29,984 nt of DNA, taken from assembly GCA_023653245.1 (NCBI GenBank), contig JAMNXK010000006.1, positions 1-29,984 of the forward strand, written 5' to 3'. The first letter of the stretch is position 1; each line of letters begins with the position of its first letter. A model generated the notes under the pieces. It saw only the letters and a list, made by a program, of their open reading frames with translations, ran no database searches and had not been told where the DNA came from. This DNA is from Tagaea sp. GTDB taxonomy: Bacteria > Pseudomonadota > Alphaproteobacteria > CACIAM-22H2. A program made the translations under genes and the position numbers. Shown in pieces: positions 14,791 to 22,697 of the stretch.

Positions 14791-15641
14791 TCGTCGATAC
14801 CCCGTTGCGCGCGCGCCAGGCCTTCGTCGAGATCCACGAAGCGGAAATCGGGATAGGTCTTCAAAAGCGTCGCGACGTCGAAATGCCGGTGCGGCAGATG
14901 GGCCTTGTAGCCCGCCGGGCGCGGAATCGATTCGACGCGCGCGCCGCCGGCGAGTGCCGCCACCTTGCGCGCGATCGTCGCGAAATCGACGCTGCGCCCG
15001 GTGACCGCGTTGAACGCGCCGGGCCGCGCATCGGCGATCAGCCGCGCGCCCAGGCGCGCAACGTCCCCGATCCACACGTGATCGCGCCGTTCTTCGCCCT
15101 CGCCGAAAATCCGCACGGGCCCGCCCGCTTGCGCCTCGCGCCGGAACCGGTTGGGGCCGTAGCCCGAATGCGGATCGCCGGCGCCGTAGATCAAGGTGGG
15201 CCTCAGCGCGCCGAACGCGTCGCCCATCGCCTCGCGGAACATCGCCTCGCGCCCGGCGTGCATGATCCCGTGCGGCGTGGACGGCGCCAAGCGCGAGGCT
15301 TCGTTCACCGGGTTGGCCTCGTCGTCGTAGACGGCATCCGAACTCACGTAGAGCAGATAGGACGGCTGGACGCGCGCGAAGGCCGCGCACGCCGCCTCCG
15401 CCATGCGCAAATTGGCCGCAGCCATCGCCATCGTCTTGGCCGGCGCGCGCGCCGAGACGAACGCGACCCGCGCGCCCGGGACGAGACGCGCCGACAGCCG
15501 GTCGGCCGCGTCGGGCGCTTCAAGGTCGACATCCGCGCGGCCCAATTCGCGCGCGTCGGCGCCGAGCTTGGCCAGCGCGCGCGACAGCGCGCCGCCGACG
15601 AAACCGCCGGCACCGATCACGATCGCCGCGACTCCGTTCAT
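14787..15641 (-). CDS. NAD-dependent epimerase/dehydratase-like SDR with atypical active site
   Basis: A 284-residue extended SDR. The cofactor loop GAGGFVGG is at 10-17, followed by ADVDLEAP. YVSSDAVYDDEANPVNE (98-114) is the SDR Ser/Thr region. At the place of the catalytic YxxxK the sequence reads HGIMHAGRE (124-132), so Tyr is His124 and Lys is His128. RPTLIYGAGDPHSGYG, DHVWIGDVAR and the C-terminal substrate domain are otherwise normal. It may be an epimerase or reductase with a variant mechanism, or a protein that binds but does not oxidise. ATG 15641 and its stop both lie in four-base overlaps with neighbouring genes. Its substrate is probably a nucleotide sugar. Confidence 0.82.
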   Translation of the reverse strand: MNGVAAIVIGAGGFVGGALSRALAKLGADARELGRADVDLEAPDAADRLSARLVPGARVAFVSARAPAKTMAMAAANLRMAEAACAAFARVQPSYLLYVSSDAVYDDEANPVNEASRLAPSTPHGIMHAGREAMFREAMGDAFGALRPTLIYGAGDPHSGYGPNRFRREAQAGGPVRIFGEGEERRDHVWIGDVARLGARLIADARPGAFNAVTGRSVDFATIARKVAALAGGARVESIPRPAGYKAHLPHRHFDVATLLKTYPDFRFVDLDEGLARAQRGIDE

Positions 15642-16903
15642 GCCGCACCCAAAACGCGTTGCGCGAGGCCCGCGCGGGCGCAAGCGTCCGCGTCCAGCAC
15701 GCGGTAGGGATCGACGAGCGTACGCCCGCGCATCGCGCGCGCCAATGCGGCCGGATCGAGCGCGCGATAGGCCGCCCACGGCGTCGTCACCACCACCGCG
15801 TCCGCCCCGCGTGCTGCTTCGAGCGGATCGGCGAAAGCGCGCGCGCCCGGATCGTCCAAGCACGAAGCGTCCACCAGCGGATCGTGCACGCGCAAGCGCC
15901 AGCCGCGAAGATGGCGCGCGAGAGCCACGCCCGCCGAGTTCTTGATCGAATGCGTGTCGGGCTTGTAGGCGAGGCCGAGCACCGCCACGGTCGTATCGGG
16001 TCCCGGCGCCGGCAGCGCCGCGTGCAAGGCGCGCAAGGCCCAATCGCGGCTGTAGGTTGAATTTGCGCTGATCGCCGCGAGCAAGCCCGCTTCGGCACCG
16101 GTCGCTTGCGCCATCCCGCGCAAGGCGGTCACGTCGCGCTCGATGTTGCCGCCCGCCAGGCCGAGCCCCGGATCGAGATAGGCTTTGGGTCCGATGCGCG
16201 CGTCGAGCTTCAGCGCCGGCACGATCTCGCGCCAATCCGCGCCTGCGCGTTCGGCGATGCCGGCCAGCGTGTTGGCCACCGACACCGAGGCGGCGAGGCA
16301 GATATTGATCGACATCTTGGCGAGCTCCGCGCTCTCCAGCCGCATCGGCAGGATCGGGCAGCCGAACGCGCCGAGAAAGGCCACCATCGCCGGCGGCGGT
16401 CCGGCGGCCGGATCGGGCAGGCCGACGATGAAGCGTTCGGGCTTGGTGGCGCGCTCGACCGCGATCCCGAAGACGAGGGTTTCGACTTGATAGTGGAGTG
16501 GCCGGTCGGCGCGCGCGCGCGCGCGGGTGAATCCGGGCGGCACCTGGCACAGGATCGTCAGCACGGCGTCGGGGCGCGCGGCCGCCGCGACGGTCGCGAT
16601 CAGCGCGTCCACCGGTGCCAAGTCGCTGTTGCCCGCATCGTCGGTGGCGACGTCGCGGGCCACGTAGATCAGATCGCACGCGGCGAGCGCCGCGGGATCG
16701 GCGGTGAAGGTCAGGCGCTTGGCGTTGGCCGCCAGCAGCGCCGCCAATCCCGGTTCGAACACCGGCGGCTCGCCAGCCGCCACGCGCGCGGCCAACGCCG
16801 CATCCGGGTCGAAGCCGACGGTCTCGAATCCCGCCGCCGCCGCCGCCGCCGCCGAACAGACGCCGAGATGGCTCAGGCCTGCGTAGCCGATCCGCGGATT
16901 CAT
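15638..16903 (-). CDS. UDP-glucose/GDP-mannose dehydrogenase homologue lacking the catalytic Cys
   Basis: A 421-residue member of the nucleotide-sugar 6-dehydrogenase family. The N-terminal Rossmann part starts IGYAGLSHLG (5-14) with GFDPD (30-34). The family's middle helix AELAKMSINICLAASVSVAN keeps Lys196 and Asn200, and the C-terminal UDP-binding domain has LGLAYKPDTHSIKNSAG. The active-site loop normally reads GFGGSCF.KD; here it is PGLGLAGGNIERDVTAL (245-261), putting Asn253 in the Cys position while Asp257 is kept. Full NAD-dependent oxidation to a uronic acid through a thioester therefore looks impossible. A single oxidation to an aldehyde/ketone or a new reaction is more likely. ATG 16903 overlaps the Gfo/Idh stop (ATGA). 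A run of seven Ala near residue 18-24 comes from a (CCG)8 tract. Confidence 0.83.
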   Translation of the reverse strand: MNPRIGYAGLSHLGVCSAAAAAAAGFETVGFDPDAALAARVAAGEPPVFEPGLAALLAANAKRLTFTADPAALAACDLIYVARDVATDDAGNSDLAPVDALIATVAAAARPDAVLTILCQVPPGFTRARARADRPLHYQVETLVFGIAVERATKPERFIVGLPDPAAGPPPAMVAFLGAFGCPILPMRLESAELAKMSINICLAASVSVANTLAGIAERAGADWREIVPALKLDARIGPKAYLDPGLGLAGGNIERDVTALRGMAQATGAEAGLLAAISANSTYSRDWALRALHAALPAPGPDTTVAVLGLAYKPDTHSIKNSAGVALARHLRGWRLRVHDPLVDASCLDDPGARAFADPLEAARGADAVVVTTPWAAYRALDPAALARAMRGRTLVDPYRVLDADACARAGLAQRVLGAA

Positions 16904-17832
16904 CGTTTGCGCGCCATGGCGATCGCCGCCTTGCCGAGCCGCTCGAGCGTCCGCCCGATCCGGCGGTCGCCGCCGAAATCGGTACGCGCGCCGCGCGCGA
17001 CGCGCCGCTTGAACTCGGCGTACTCGGCCGCCCAAGTCGGATCGTCCCGCGTCAGCACCGTCGTCGTTTCGGGCGGGCGACCGCTCGGCCGCACGCGGCG
17101 CCGCTCGACGAACTCGCTCGGCCCCCATTTGCACAGCGAGGCGATATGCGCGCTGCCGTTTTCGGCGAAGACGTCGCAGGTGAAGTGGTTGCGCCAGGCG
17201 AGCAGCGTCATCTCCAATTCGATCTTCGGCAGGCCCTTTTCGCTCGCTACCACCACGTGGTCGGGCGCGCGGTTCTCGAAGCGGTTGGCGGAGACGACGT
17301 GGAATCCGTCGGCGAGATCGCCGAACCAGAAATCCAGCGTGTCGAGCAAATGCGAGCCGAGATCCGACAGCACGCCGTCGCCGTGGTCGCGCCAGGCCGA
17401 GTCGCGCACCAGCTCAGCGGTGCCGTTGCCGTAGAACATCCGGCAGCGATAGATCTTGCCCAACTGGCCCGAGGCGATCGTCTCGCGCATGCGCGCGAAA
17501 TGCGGCTCGAAACGGTGGTTGTAGGCGGTCATGCAATACGCGCCCGCGCGGCGCGCGCGGCGCTGCAGCGCGTCGAACTCCGCCGGACGCAGGAACAACG
17601 GCTTTTCGACCAGCACGTGCTTGCCCGCGCCGAGCAAGGAACCGAGCGCGCGCGGTTTTTCCGAATCGGGCACGCACAAGGCCGCCGCGTCGTAGGCGTC
17701 CGGCGGCACGTCCGCCAGGCGCTTCCAACGCGCGTCGGCGACGGTCGGATCGACGGTGCCGACCGCGTCCTTGCCGGCCGCGCGCAGGCGCTTGCGCCCC
17801 TGCACGCCCAATCCGACCACGAGCAAGCGCAT
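16900..17832 (-). CDS. Gfo/Idh/MocA-family oxidoreductase
   Basis: A 310-residue NAD(P)-dependent sugar oxidoreductase. The N-terminal Rossmann motif LLVVGLGVQGRKR (3-15) is present; DAAALCVPDSEK and HVLVEKPLFL (72-81) give the diagnostic EKP at 76-78. AYNHRFEP and GDGVLSDLGSHLLDTLDFWFGD form the substrate-domain blocks, with the His of 'GSHLLD' a likely active-site residue. It oxidises or reduces a ring hydroxyl of a sugar, often a nucleotide sugar in such loci. ATG 17832 has GAAGGA 9 bases upstream, 13 bases after the HldE-like stop. It overlaps the Cys-less dehydrogenase homologue at its 3' end. No aminotransferase is nearby, so it is not obviously part of a 3-amino-sugar pathway. Confidence 0.88.
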   Translation of the reverse strand: MRLLVVGLGVQGRKRLRAAGKDAVGTVDPTVADARWKRLADVPPDAYDAAALCVPDSEKPRALGSLLGAGKHVLVEKPLFLRPAEFDALQRRARRAGAYCMTAYNHRFEPHFARMRETIASGQLGKIYRCRMFYGNGTAELVRDSAWRDHGDGVLSDLGSHLLDTLDFWFGDLADGFHVVSANRFENRAPDHVVVASEKGLPKIELEMTLLAWRNHFTCDVFAENGSAHIASLCKWGPSEFVERRRVRPSGRPPETTTVLTRDDPTWAAEYAEFKRRVARGARTDFGGDRRIGRTLERLGKAAIAMARKR

Positions 17833-17845
17833 GCGCGTCGTTCCT

Positions 17846-19396
17846 TCAGACCAGATGCGCGCGGCGTTCGAGTGCGGCGAGCCGATCGAGGACCGCGCCC
17901 GGCGCCACCGGCGTGTTGCCGTCGATGCCGCACTCGACGCCAGCCGCGATCGACCCCAGCACCGTCGCAATCACCGGATCGTGCGTGGCGACCATGGCGA
18001 GCGTGGCGTAAGCCAGCAGCGCGTCGCCCGCGCCGACGGCGTCGAGCACGCGGTCGGCGAGCGAATCGACGACGAAGAACGCGCGCGGTTCGGCGCCGTC
18101 ACCCGATCCTGATACGCGATAGCCGATAACGCCGCGCTCGCCGAGCTTCAGGATCATCGTGCGGGCTTTGGCGCGCTTGAAGAGTTCGAGGCCGAGTGGC
18201 CGCACGACCGAGTCCTGGTCGCCGAGCGAGAAACGCGCCTCGCGCTCGTTGGGCGTGATCAGATCGAAGCCTTCGAACTCCAGGATGTTGCCCCAGCGGC
18301 TGGCAACCTGGCTGTCGGCCACGCGATAGCTGCCTGCCGGGATCGCGGCTGTGAGTTCCGGAATCGTGGCGCGGTTGAAGATGCCGTGGCGGAAATCGGA
18401 GAACACGACCGCGTCGGCATTCTCGCCGGCGATAGCTTCGCGCACGGCGCGCAGCACCTTGCCGCCGATCGAGCGGTTATCGACGCTGTCGACCTTCAGC
18501 AGGCGGTAGCCGCCGGCGATGAAGGCGTTCTTGTGCGTGGTGGGGCGCGTGGGATCGACGATACCGTTGATCTTGACGCCCGCGGCTTCCAGATCTGCGC
18601 GCACGAAGCGGCCCATCGGATCGTCGCCGAGCACGGTCGTGAGGGTCACGCGCGCGCCGGTCGCCGCCAGATGCTTGGCGACGATGCCCGCACCGCCCAC
18701 GTAGTCGACTTGCCGGTCGCGCCGGACGGAAAAGGTCGGGGTTTTGGTGTTGCCGCCTATCAGCGTCGTGTAGGTGTACCCGTCGACGATCATGTCGCCG
18801 ATCACATGCACGCTCGCCTTGCCAAGATCGCCGACCGCCGCGCGCAGCCGCGCGAAGTCGAGCCCTTCGGCTTCGAGCAGCACGCCGAGCTTCTCGGCCG
18901 CGAGATCGGGCGGGCCGGCCTCGATGATCGCCGAGGAGGAGAAGACGACGTCGCCCGGGGTGTAGAGGAACTCGCCTCCGTAGCCTTCCAGCACGTCGAG
19001 CTCTTCCTGGGTACGCGGATCGATGCCGCCTTTCACGTATTCGAAGCCCTTGGCGAAAAAGTCGGGCTGGACGATTCCGAGATTGCGCAGCGGCTTGGCG
19101 TCCTCGTCGACGATCACCCAATCCACCGCCTCGAGGGCGGCAAGATTGTAGGCGCGCAGCTCATGCGGCACGAAGGGCCGGGCGTTGGCCTTGGTGACGT
19201 GCCGGTCGGCGGTCAGGCTCGCGATCAGCACGTCAGCCTTCGACTTGGCGTAGGCGAGATGGCGCACGTGGCCCGGATGCACGATGTCGAAGGTGCCGTG
19301 GCACATGATGACCTTGCGCACGCGGGGGCGCGCGCCGATCGCCGCCACGAGCTGCTCGACCGTGACGATCTTGCGCTTGATCCGGTCGTCGATCAT
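17846..19396 (-). CDS. HldE-like fusion in reversed order: nucleotidyltransferase then PfkB-type kinase
   Basis: A 516-residue fusion. Residues about 25-160 are a cytidylyltransferase-like nucleotidyltransferase: CHGTFDIVHPGH (32-43, the T/HxGH site), RPFVPHELRAYNLAALEAVDWV (73-94), FFAKGFEYVKGG, and FSSSAII (152-158). Residues about 195-516 are a PfkB-family sugar kinase like HldE: VIGDMIVDGY (198-207), VGGAGIVAKHLA (233-244), LITPNEREA (379-387), and the catalytic DAVGAGDALL (452-461). Known HldE proteins carry the kinase first and the transferase second. The activities would be heptose 7-phosphate kinase and ADP- (or other NDP-) transfer to heptose 1-phosphate; GmhA- and GmhB-like genes in the same operon support this. 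ATG 19396 overlaps the SDR stop (ATGA). Confidence 0.88.
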   Translation of the reverse strand: MIDDRIKRKIVTVEQLVAAIGARPRVRKVIMCHGTFDIVHPGHVRHLAYAKSKADVLIASLTADRHVTKANARPFVPHELRAYNLAALEAVDWVIVDEDAKPLRNLGIVQPDFFAKGFEYVKGGIDPRTQEELDVLEGYGGEFLYTPGDVVFSSSAIIEAGPPDLAAEKLGVLLEAEGLDFARLRAAVGDLGKASVHVIGDMIVDGYTYTTLIGGNTKTPTFSVRRDRQVDYVGGAGIVAKHLAATGARVTLTTVLGDDPMGRFVRADLEAAGVKINGIVDPTRPTTHKNAFIAGGYRLLKVDSVDNRSIGGKVLRAVREAIAGENADAVVFSDFRHGIFNRATIPELTAAIPAGSYRVADSQVASRWGNILEFEGFDLITPNEREARFSLGDQDSVVRPLGLELFKRAKARTMILKLGERGVIGYRVSGSGDGAEPRAFFVVDSLADRVLDAVGAGDALLAYATLAMVATHDPVIATVLGSIAAGVECGIDGNTPVAPGAVLDRLAALERRAHLV

Positions 19397-20403
19397 GTCC
19401 GCTTCTCCCTGCCGCCCAGATGCGCGAACCAGGTGCGCGTGGCGTCCCGGATCGAATCGGGATCCCACAGCGGCGCCTCGCGCCAATACTCGATGGCGGC
19501 GACCACCTTGGCCACGCCTTCCTCGAAACTGACCTTGGGCGCCCATTCGAGGTCGCGCCGGATCGCGCCGATATCGGCGAAGGTGCAATCCGGTTCGCCC
19601 GGCCGCTTAGGCAGCGCGATCCGCTCGCCGCCGAGCAGTTCGATCAGGCGGTTGACACTTTGCGGCGCGCCCGCGCCGACGTTCCAGACACGGCCGTCGA
19701 GCCTCGTGCGCGCGGCCGCGAGGAAGGCGTCGGCCACGTCGGTGACGTAGACGAAGTCGCGCGTCTGCGTGCCGTCGCCGACGACGGTGAAGGGTTTGCC
19801 GGCCAGCTTCTGGCGCAGGAACACGCCGAACACCGCGCCGTAGGCGCCCGAAGTGCGCGAGCGCGTGCCGTAGGCGTTGAAGATGCGGATCGCGTTGACC
19901 GGGAGGCCGTAGACGTCGCGCCAATGGAACGCCGCGCGCTCGCCCATCCACTTGGACAGCGCGTAGGGATATTCGGGGCGGATCGGATGGTCCTCGCGCG
20001 TCGGCGTGGCGGCCAGGCCGTAGCACGACGACGAGGCGGCGTAGACGAATTTCCCGGCCCTCGCCGCGCGCGCGCATTCCAGCACGCGCACCGTGCCCTG
20101 GACGTTGACGTCCATGTAGTCGGTCGGCCGTTCGATCGACGGCACGATGTCGCCGATGCCGGCGAAATGCAGCACCGCCGCAGCGCCCGCGAAGGCGCTT
20201 TCGCCCGGTTCGAGAGAGCGGATGTCGCGCTCAATCAGCTCGAAATCCGGATTCGCCGCGTGGCACGCGACGTTGGCGGTACGGCCGCCGGTCAGATCGT
20301 CGATCGCGCGCACGCGATAGCCGAGCGCTAGGCCCGCGTCGACCGCGTGGCTGCCGATGAAACCGGCGCCGCCGGTGACGATCAGGAGGGGCTTACCGCT
20401 CAT
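19393..20403 (-). CDS. NAD-dependent nucleotide-sugar epimerase/dehydratase (GalE-type SDR)
   Basis: A 336-residue extended SDR resembling UDP-glucose 4-epimerase and related enzymes. GGAGFIGSHAVD (11-22) binds NAD. AIDDLTGGRTANV is the family's second block, SSSCYG (124-129) supplies the Ser, and YPYALSK gives catalytic Tyr147 and Lys151. FNAYGTRSRTSGAYGAVFGVFLRQ and RDFVYVTDVADAF are the substrate-pocket motifs. It overlaps both neighbours by four bases (ATGA each side) and sits between another SDR and the HldE-like fusion. This suggests epimerisation of the nucleotide-activated heptose or another sugar. HldD-type ADP-heptose 6-epimerase is possible but is not indicated by any motif I recognise. 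Confidence 0.88.
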   Translation of the reverse strand: MSGKPLLIVTGGAGFIGSHAVDAGLALGYRVRAIDDLTGGRTANVACHAANPDFELIERDIRSLEPGESAFAGAAAVLHFAGIGDIVPSIERPTDYMDVNVQGTVRVLECARAARAGKFVYAASSSCYGLAATPTREDHPIRPEYPYALSKWMGERAAFHWRDVYGLPVNAIRIFNAYGTRSRTSGAYGAVFGVFLRQKLAGKPFTVVGDGTQTRDFVYVTDVADAFLAAARTRLDGRVWNVGAGAPQSVNRLIELLGGERIALPKRPGEPDCTFADIGAIRRDLEWAPKVSFEEGVAKVVAAIEYWREAPLWDPDSIRDATRTWFAHLGGREKRT

Positions 20404-21398
20404 TTCGCGCCGGCGGCCTTCATGCGCTTGACGTTGAAATAGCGGTCGTCGTCGAGACTGCCGGGCAGCTTGCCGTCGCGGAAGGCGCACACCAGATCGC
20501 GCACCGCGTCCTCGACGGTGCGGATCGGCTCGAAACCGAGCACGCGCCAGATCTTGTCCGAGTTGATGTGATACGAGCGCGGATCGTTCGACGGCGTGGT
20601 CGTGATCTTGATCTCCGGCCGGCCGGGCATTTCCTGCTTGACCACATCGCGCACGATCTCGGCGATGCGCGAGATGGTCAGGTTCTGCCAACCGCAATTG
20701 AAGATCTCGTTGCGGATCTTCTCCGCCGGCGCGTCGATCAGCGTCTCGTAGGCGCGCGCCATATCCTCGATATGCAAGTTGGGCCGCATCTGCGCGCCGC
20801 CGAACACGGTGATCTCGCCCTTGTTGACGGCGAGATTCGTCAGAATGTTCACCGACAGATCCAGGCGCTGGCGCGGCGAGTAGCCGCATAAGGTCGCTGG
20901 CCGGATGACTACGGTGTCGAAGCCGGGGGCCGCGTTGCGGAACAGGATCGGCTCGCACAGCGCCTTGAACAGATTGTAGTGCGAGACGGGCACCAGCTCG
21001 TGCGTCTCGGTCACCTCGGGCTTCTCGGAAATCCCGTAGACCGAACTCGACGAGCAATAGACGAAGCGCTTGACGCCCGACTGACGCGCGGCGAGTACCA
21101 TCGGCTCGAAACAGTCGTAGTTGATCGACTTGGACAGGTTGGGATCTAGGTCGTAGCTCGGATCGTTGGACACGCACGCCAGATGCAGCACCGTGTCGAT
21201 CCCGGCGAACGCCATGCCGAGCTTCAGCGTGTCGCGGATGTCGCCCTGCACGAGCGTCAAGCGCGGATGGCGCGCGAGGTGGGAATCGCCGTACCAGCCG
21301 ATGTCGTAGACCGTCACCGCGTGGCCGCGCGCCAACAGCCGCGGGATCAACACGCCGCCCGCGTAGCCCGCCCCGCCCGTCACCAGAACCGATTTCAT
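20400..21398 (-). CDS. NAD-dependent epimerase/dehydratase SDR
   Basis: A 332-residue extended SDR. VTGGAGYAGG (6-15) binds the cofactor; YDIGWYGDSH and LACVSNDPSYDLDPNLSKSINYDCFEPM are typical of a group often found in O-antigen and heptose-modification loci. CSSSSVYG (115-122) and HYNLFK (140-145) give catalytic Tyr141 and Lys145. RPATLCGYSPRQRLDLSVNILT and RPNLHIEDMARAY form the substrate domain. ATG 21398 has GAAGGA 8 bases upstream and lies 16 bases after the transaldolase stop. The next SDR overlaps its stop. Two SDRs in series may perform epimerisation and reduction, or 4,6-dehydration, of an NDP-sugar; no specific substrate can be read out. Confidence 0.87.
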   Translation of the reverse strand: MKSVLVTGGAGYAGGVLIPRLLARGHAVTVYDIGWYGDSHLARHPRLTLVQGDIRDTLKLGMAFAGIDTVLHLACVSNDPSYDLDPNLSKSINYDCFEPMVLAARQSGVKRFVYCSSSSVYGISEKPEVTETHELVPVSHYNLFKALCEPILFRNAAPGFDTVVIRPATLCGYSPRQRLDLSVNILTNLAVNKGEITVFGGAQMRPNLHIEDMARAYETLIDAPAEKIRNEIFNCGWQNLTISRIAEIVRDVVKQEMPGRPEIKITTTPSNDPRSYHINSDKIWRVLGFEPIRTVEDAVRDLVCAFRDGKLPGSLDDDRYFNVKRMKAAGAK

Positions 21399-21414
21399 GC
21401 TTTCGTCCTTCGTG

Positions 21415-22143
21415 TCAGCGGCCGGCGCCGAGGGCGAAACCCGCGGCGACGGCGTCGGAATGGAACATCTTCACGGTCTCGATCGAATAGGCGTCGAGGT
21501 CCTTGCCGTAAAGGTCGAGCTTGCCCAGCAGATCGGCGCCCATCGTGATGATGTGGCAGCCGACGGCTTCGGCTTGGTAGAGGTTCAGCACTTCGCGCGG
21601 GCTGGCCCACAGCAGCTCGGCCTTGGGCCGCGACGCGAGCGCTTTCAGCGCGTCGGCCATGATCGGCATGGGGTCGCGGCCGGTGTCCGCGATGCGCCCC
21701 GCGAAAACCGACACGATCGCCGGCACGCCGGCCTCGATCGCGTCGCGCACGCGTTCGACTTGGGCGAGGGTGGTGAGGGCCGTGACGTTGAGCGCGATAC
21801 CCGCTTTGGCGAGCTTGGAGATCGTCGGGCCGAGGAATTCGCCCTTGGTCGTCGACACCGGCACTTTGACGGCGACGTTCGTGCCCCAGCTGGCAATGAT
21901 CCGCGCTTGCGCTTCGATCGTTGCGGGATCGTCGGCGAAGACTTCGAGCGACACCGACGAGCCTTCGGCGGCGTCGAGCACGGCGCGGCAATGCTTCTCG
22001 TAGTCGGTCGCCCCCGCCTTGCGCATCAGCGTGGGGTTGGTGGTGAAGCCCTTCACCGCGGGATTCTTGCGCAGCTTGCCGATGGTTGCGGGATCCGCGC
22101 CGTCGGCGAAGATCTTGATCTTGAGAGTCGGGAGCGCGGGCAC
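21415..22143 (-). CDS. Transaldolase-family protein
   Basis: A 242-residue transaldolase, close in size to the short TAL/FSA subfamilies (about 210-240). FADGAD (12-17) supplies the conserved Asp14. GFTTNPTLMRKAG (32-44) is the family signature. The Schiff-base lysine is Lys93 in NVAVKVPV (89-96), followed by GIALNVTAL and VSVFAGRIADTG. It transfers a three-carbon dihydroxyacetone unit, or cleaves or forms fructose 6-phosphate. GTG 22143 is preceded by AAGGA about 8 bases upstream, 23 bases after gmhB. With the split transketolase and GmhA-like gene downstream and upstream in the same operon, formation of sedoheptulose 7-phosphate is a coherent role, inferred from context. The alternative is a fructose 6-phosphate aldolase-type activity. 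Confidence 0.88.
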   Translation of the reverse strand: MPALPTLKIKIFADGADPATIGKLRKNPAVKGFTTNPTLMRKAGATDYEKHCRAVLDAAEGSSVSLEVFADDPATIEAQARIIASWGTNVAVKVPVSTTKGEFLGPTISKLAKAGIALNVTALTTLAQVERVRDAIEAGVPAIVSVFAGRIADTGRDPMPIMADALKALASRPKAELLWASPREVLNLYQAEAVGCHIITMGADLLGKLDLYGKDLDAYSIETVKMFHSDAVAAGFALGAGR

Positions 22144-22166
22144 GGAAGATTCCTTCTTGGGCGGGA

Positions 22167-22697
22167 TCAGGCGAGGCGCGCGACGATCCGCGCCACTTCG
22201 GCGAGGTTCGAAGCGCGGTGATCGGGCTCGGCGCTGCGCTCGGCGTAGCCGGCGCCGATCAGGATCGTGACGCAGCCGGCGGCGCGGCCGGCTTCGACGT
22301 CGCGCCAGCGGTCGCCGACCATCACGCTGCGCGCGATATTCAATCCTCGTTCGCGCGCGGCGGCCAGCAGCAGGCCGGGCTTGGGTTTGCGACAGTCGCA
22401 GCCGTCGGCGTCGATATGCCAGCACGTCCGCACGTCGTCGATGCCGCAGGCGGCGGCGACATGCGCGTTAATCGCTTCGATGGTCGCGCGCGGGGTCTTG
22501 CCGGTGGCGGCGTCCGGCTGGTTGGTCGCGATGGCCACGTGAAAGCCCAGGCGCTTGATCTCGGCCACGCACGCCGCAGCACCCGGCAGCAGGCGCGTTC
22601 GGGCCACGGCGGCGGGCGGATAAGGCTTGCCCGCGACCACGACGGCTTCGTTGAGCGTTCCGTCACGGTCGAAAAACACGGCGCGGCGCGCGTTCAT
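22167..22697 (-). CDS. gmhB: D,D-heptose 1,7-bisphosphate phosphatase, GmhB-like
   Basis: A 176-residue HAD phosphatase. The nucleophile motif FFDRDGTLN (8-16) has Asp10 and Asp12. ATNQPD (57-62) is motif II. Lys104/Lys106 in CRKPKPG is motif III and VMVGDRWRDVEAG (126-138) motif IV. The structural zinc site typical of GmhB is seen as CWH...CDC (Cys92, His94, Cys100, Cys102). It removes the C7 phosphate after the kinase step in NDP-heptose synthesis. ATG 22697 overlaps the SIS-isomerase stop (ATGA), and the transaldolase follows after 23 bases. Histidinol-phosphate phosphatase is the main alternative for this fold, but the neighbours argue for heptose. Confidence 0.92.
   Translation of the reverse strand: MNARRAVFFDRDGTLNEAVVVAGKPYPPAAVARTRLLPGAAACVAEIKRLGFHVAIATNQPDAATGKTPRATIEAINAHVAAACGIDDVRTCWHIDADGCDCRKPKPGLLLAAARERGLNIARSVMVGDRWRDVEAGRAAGCVTILIGAGYAERSAEPDHRASNLAEVARIVARLA

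Noticed and set aside
16508..16526. Alternating GC run, and similar runs near 24557 and 28625
   Set aside because: They lie inside coding sequence as Arg/Ala codons and are common in this GC-rich DNA; no repeat array or CRISPR-like spacing.
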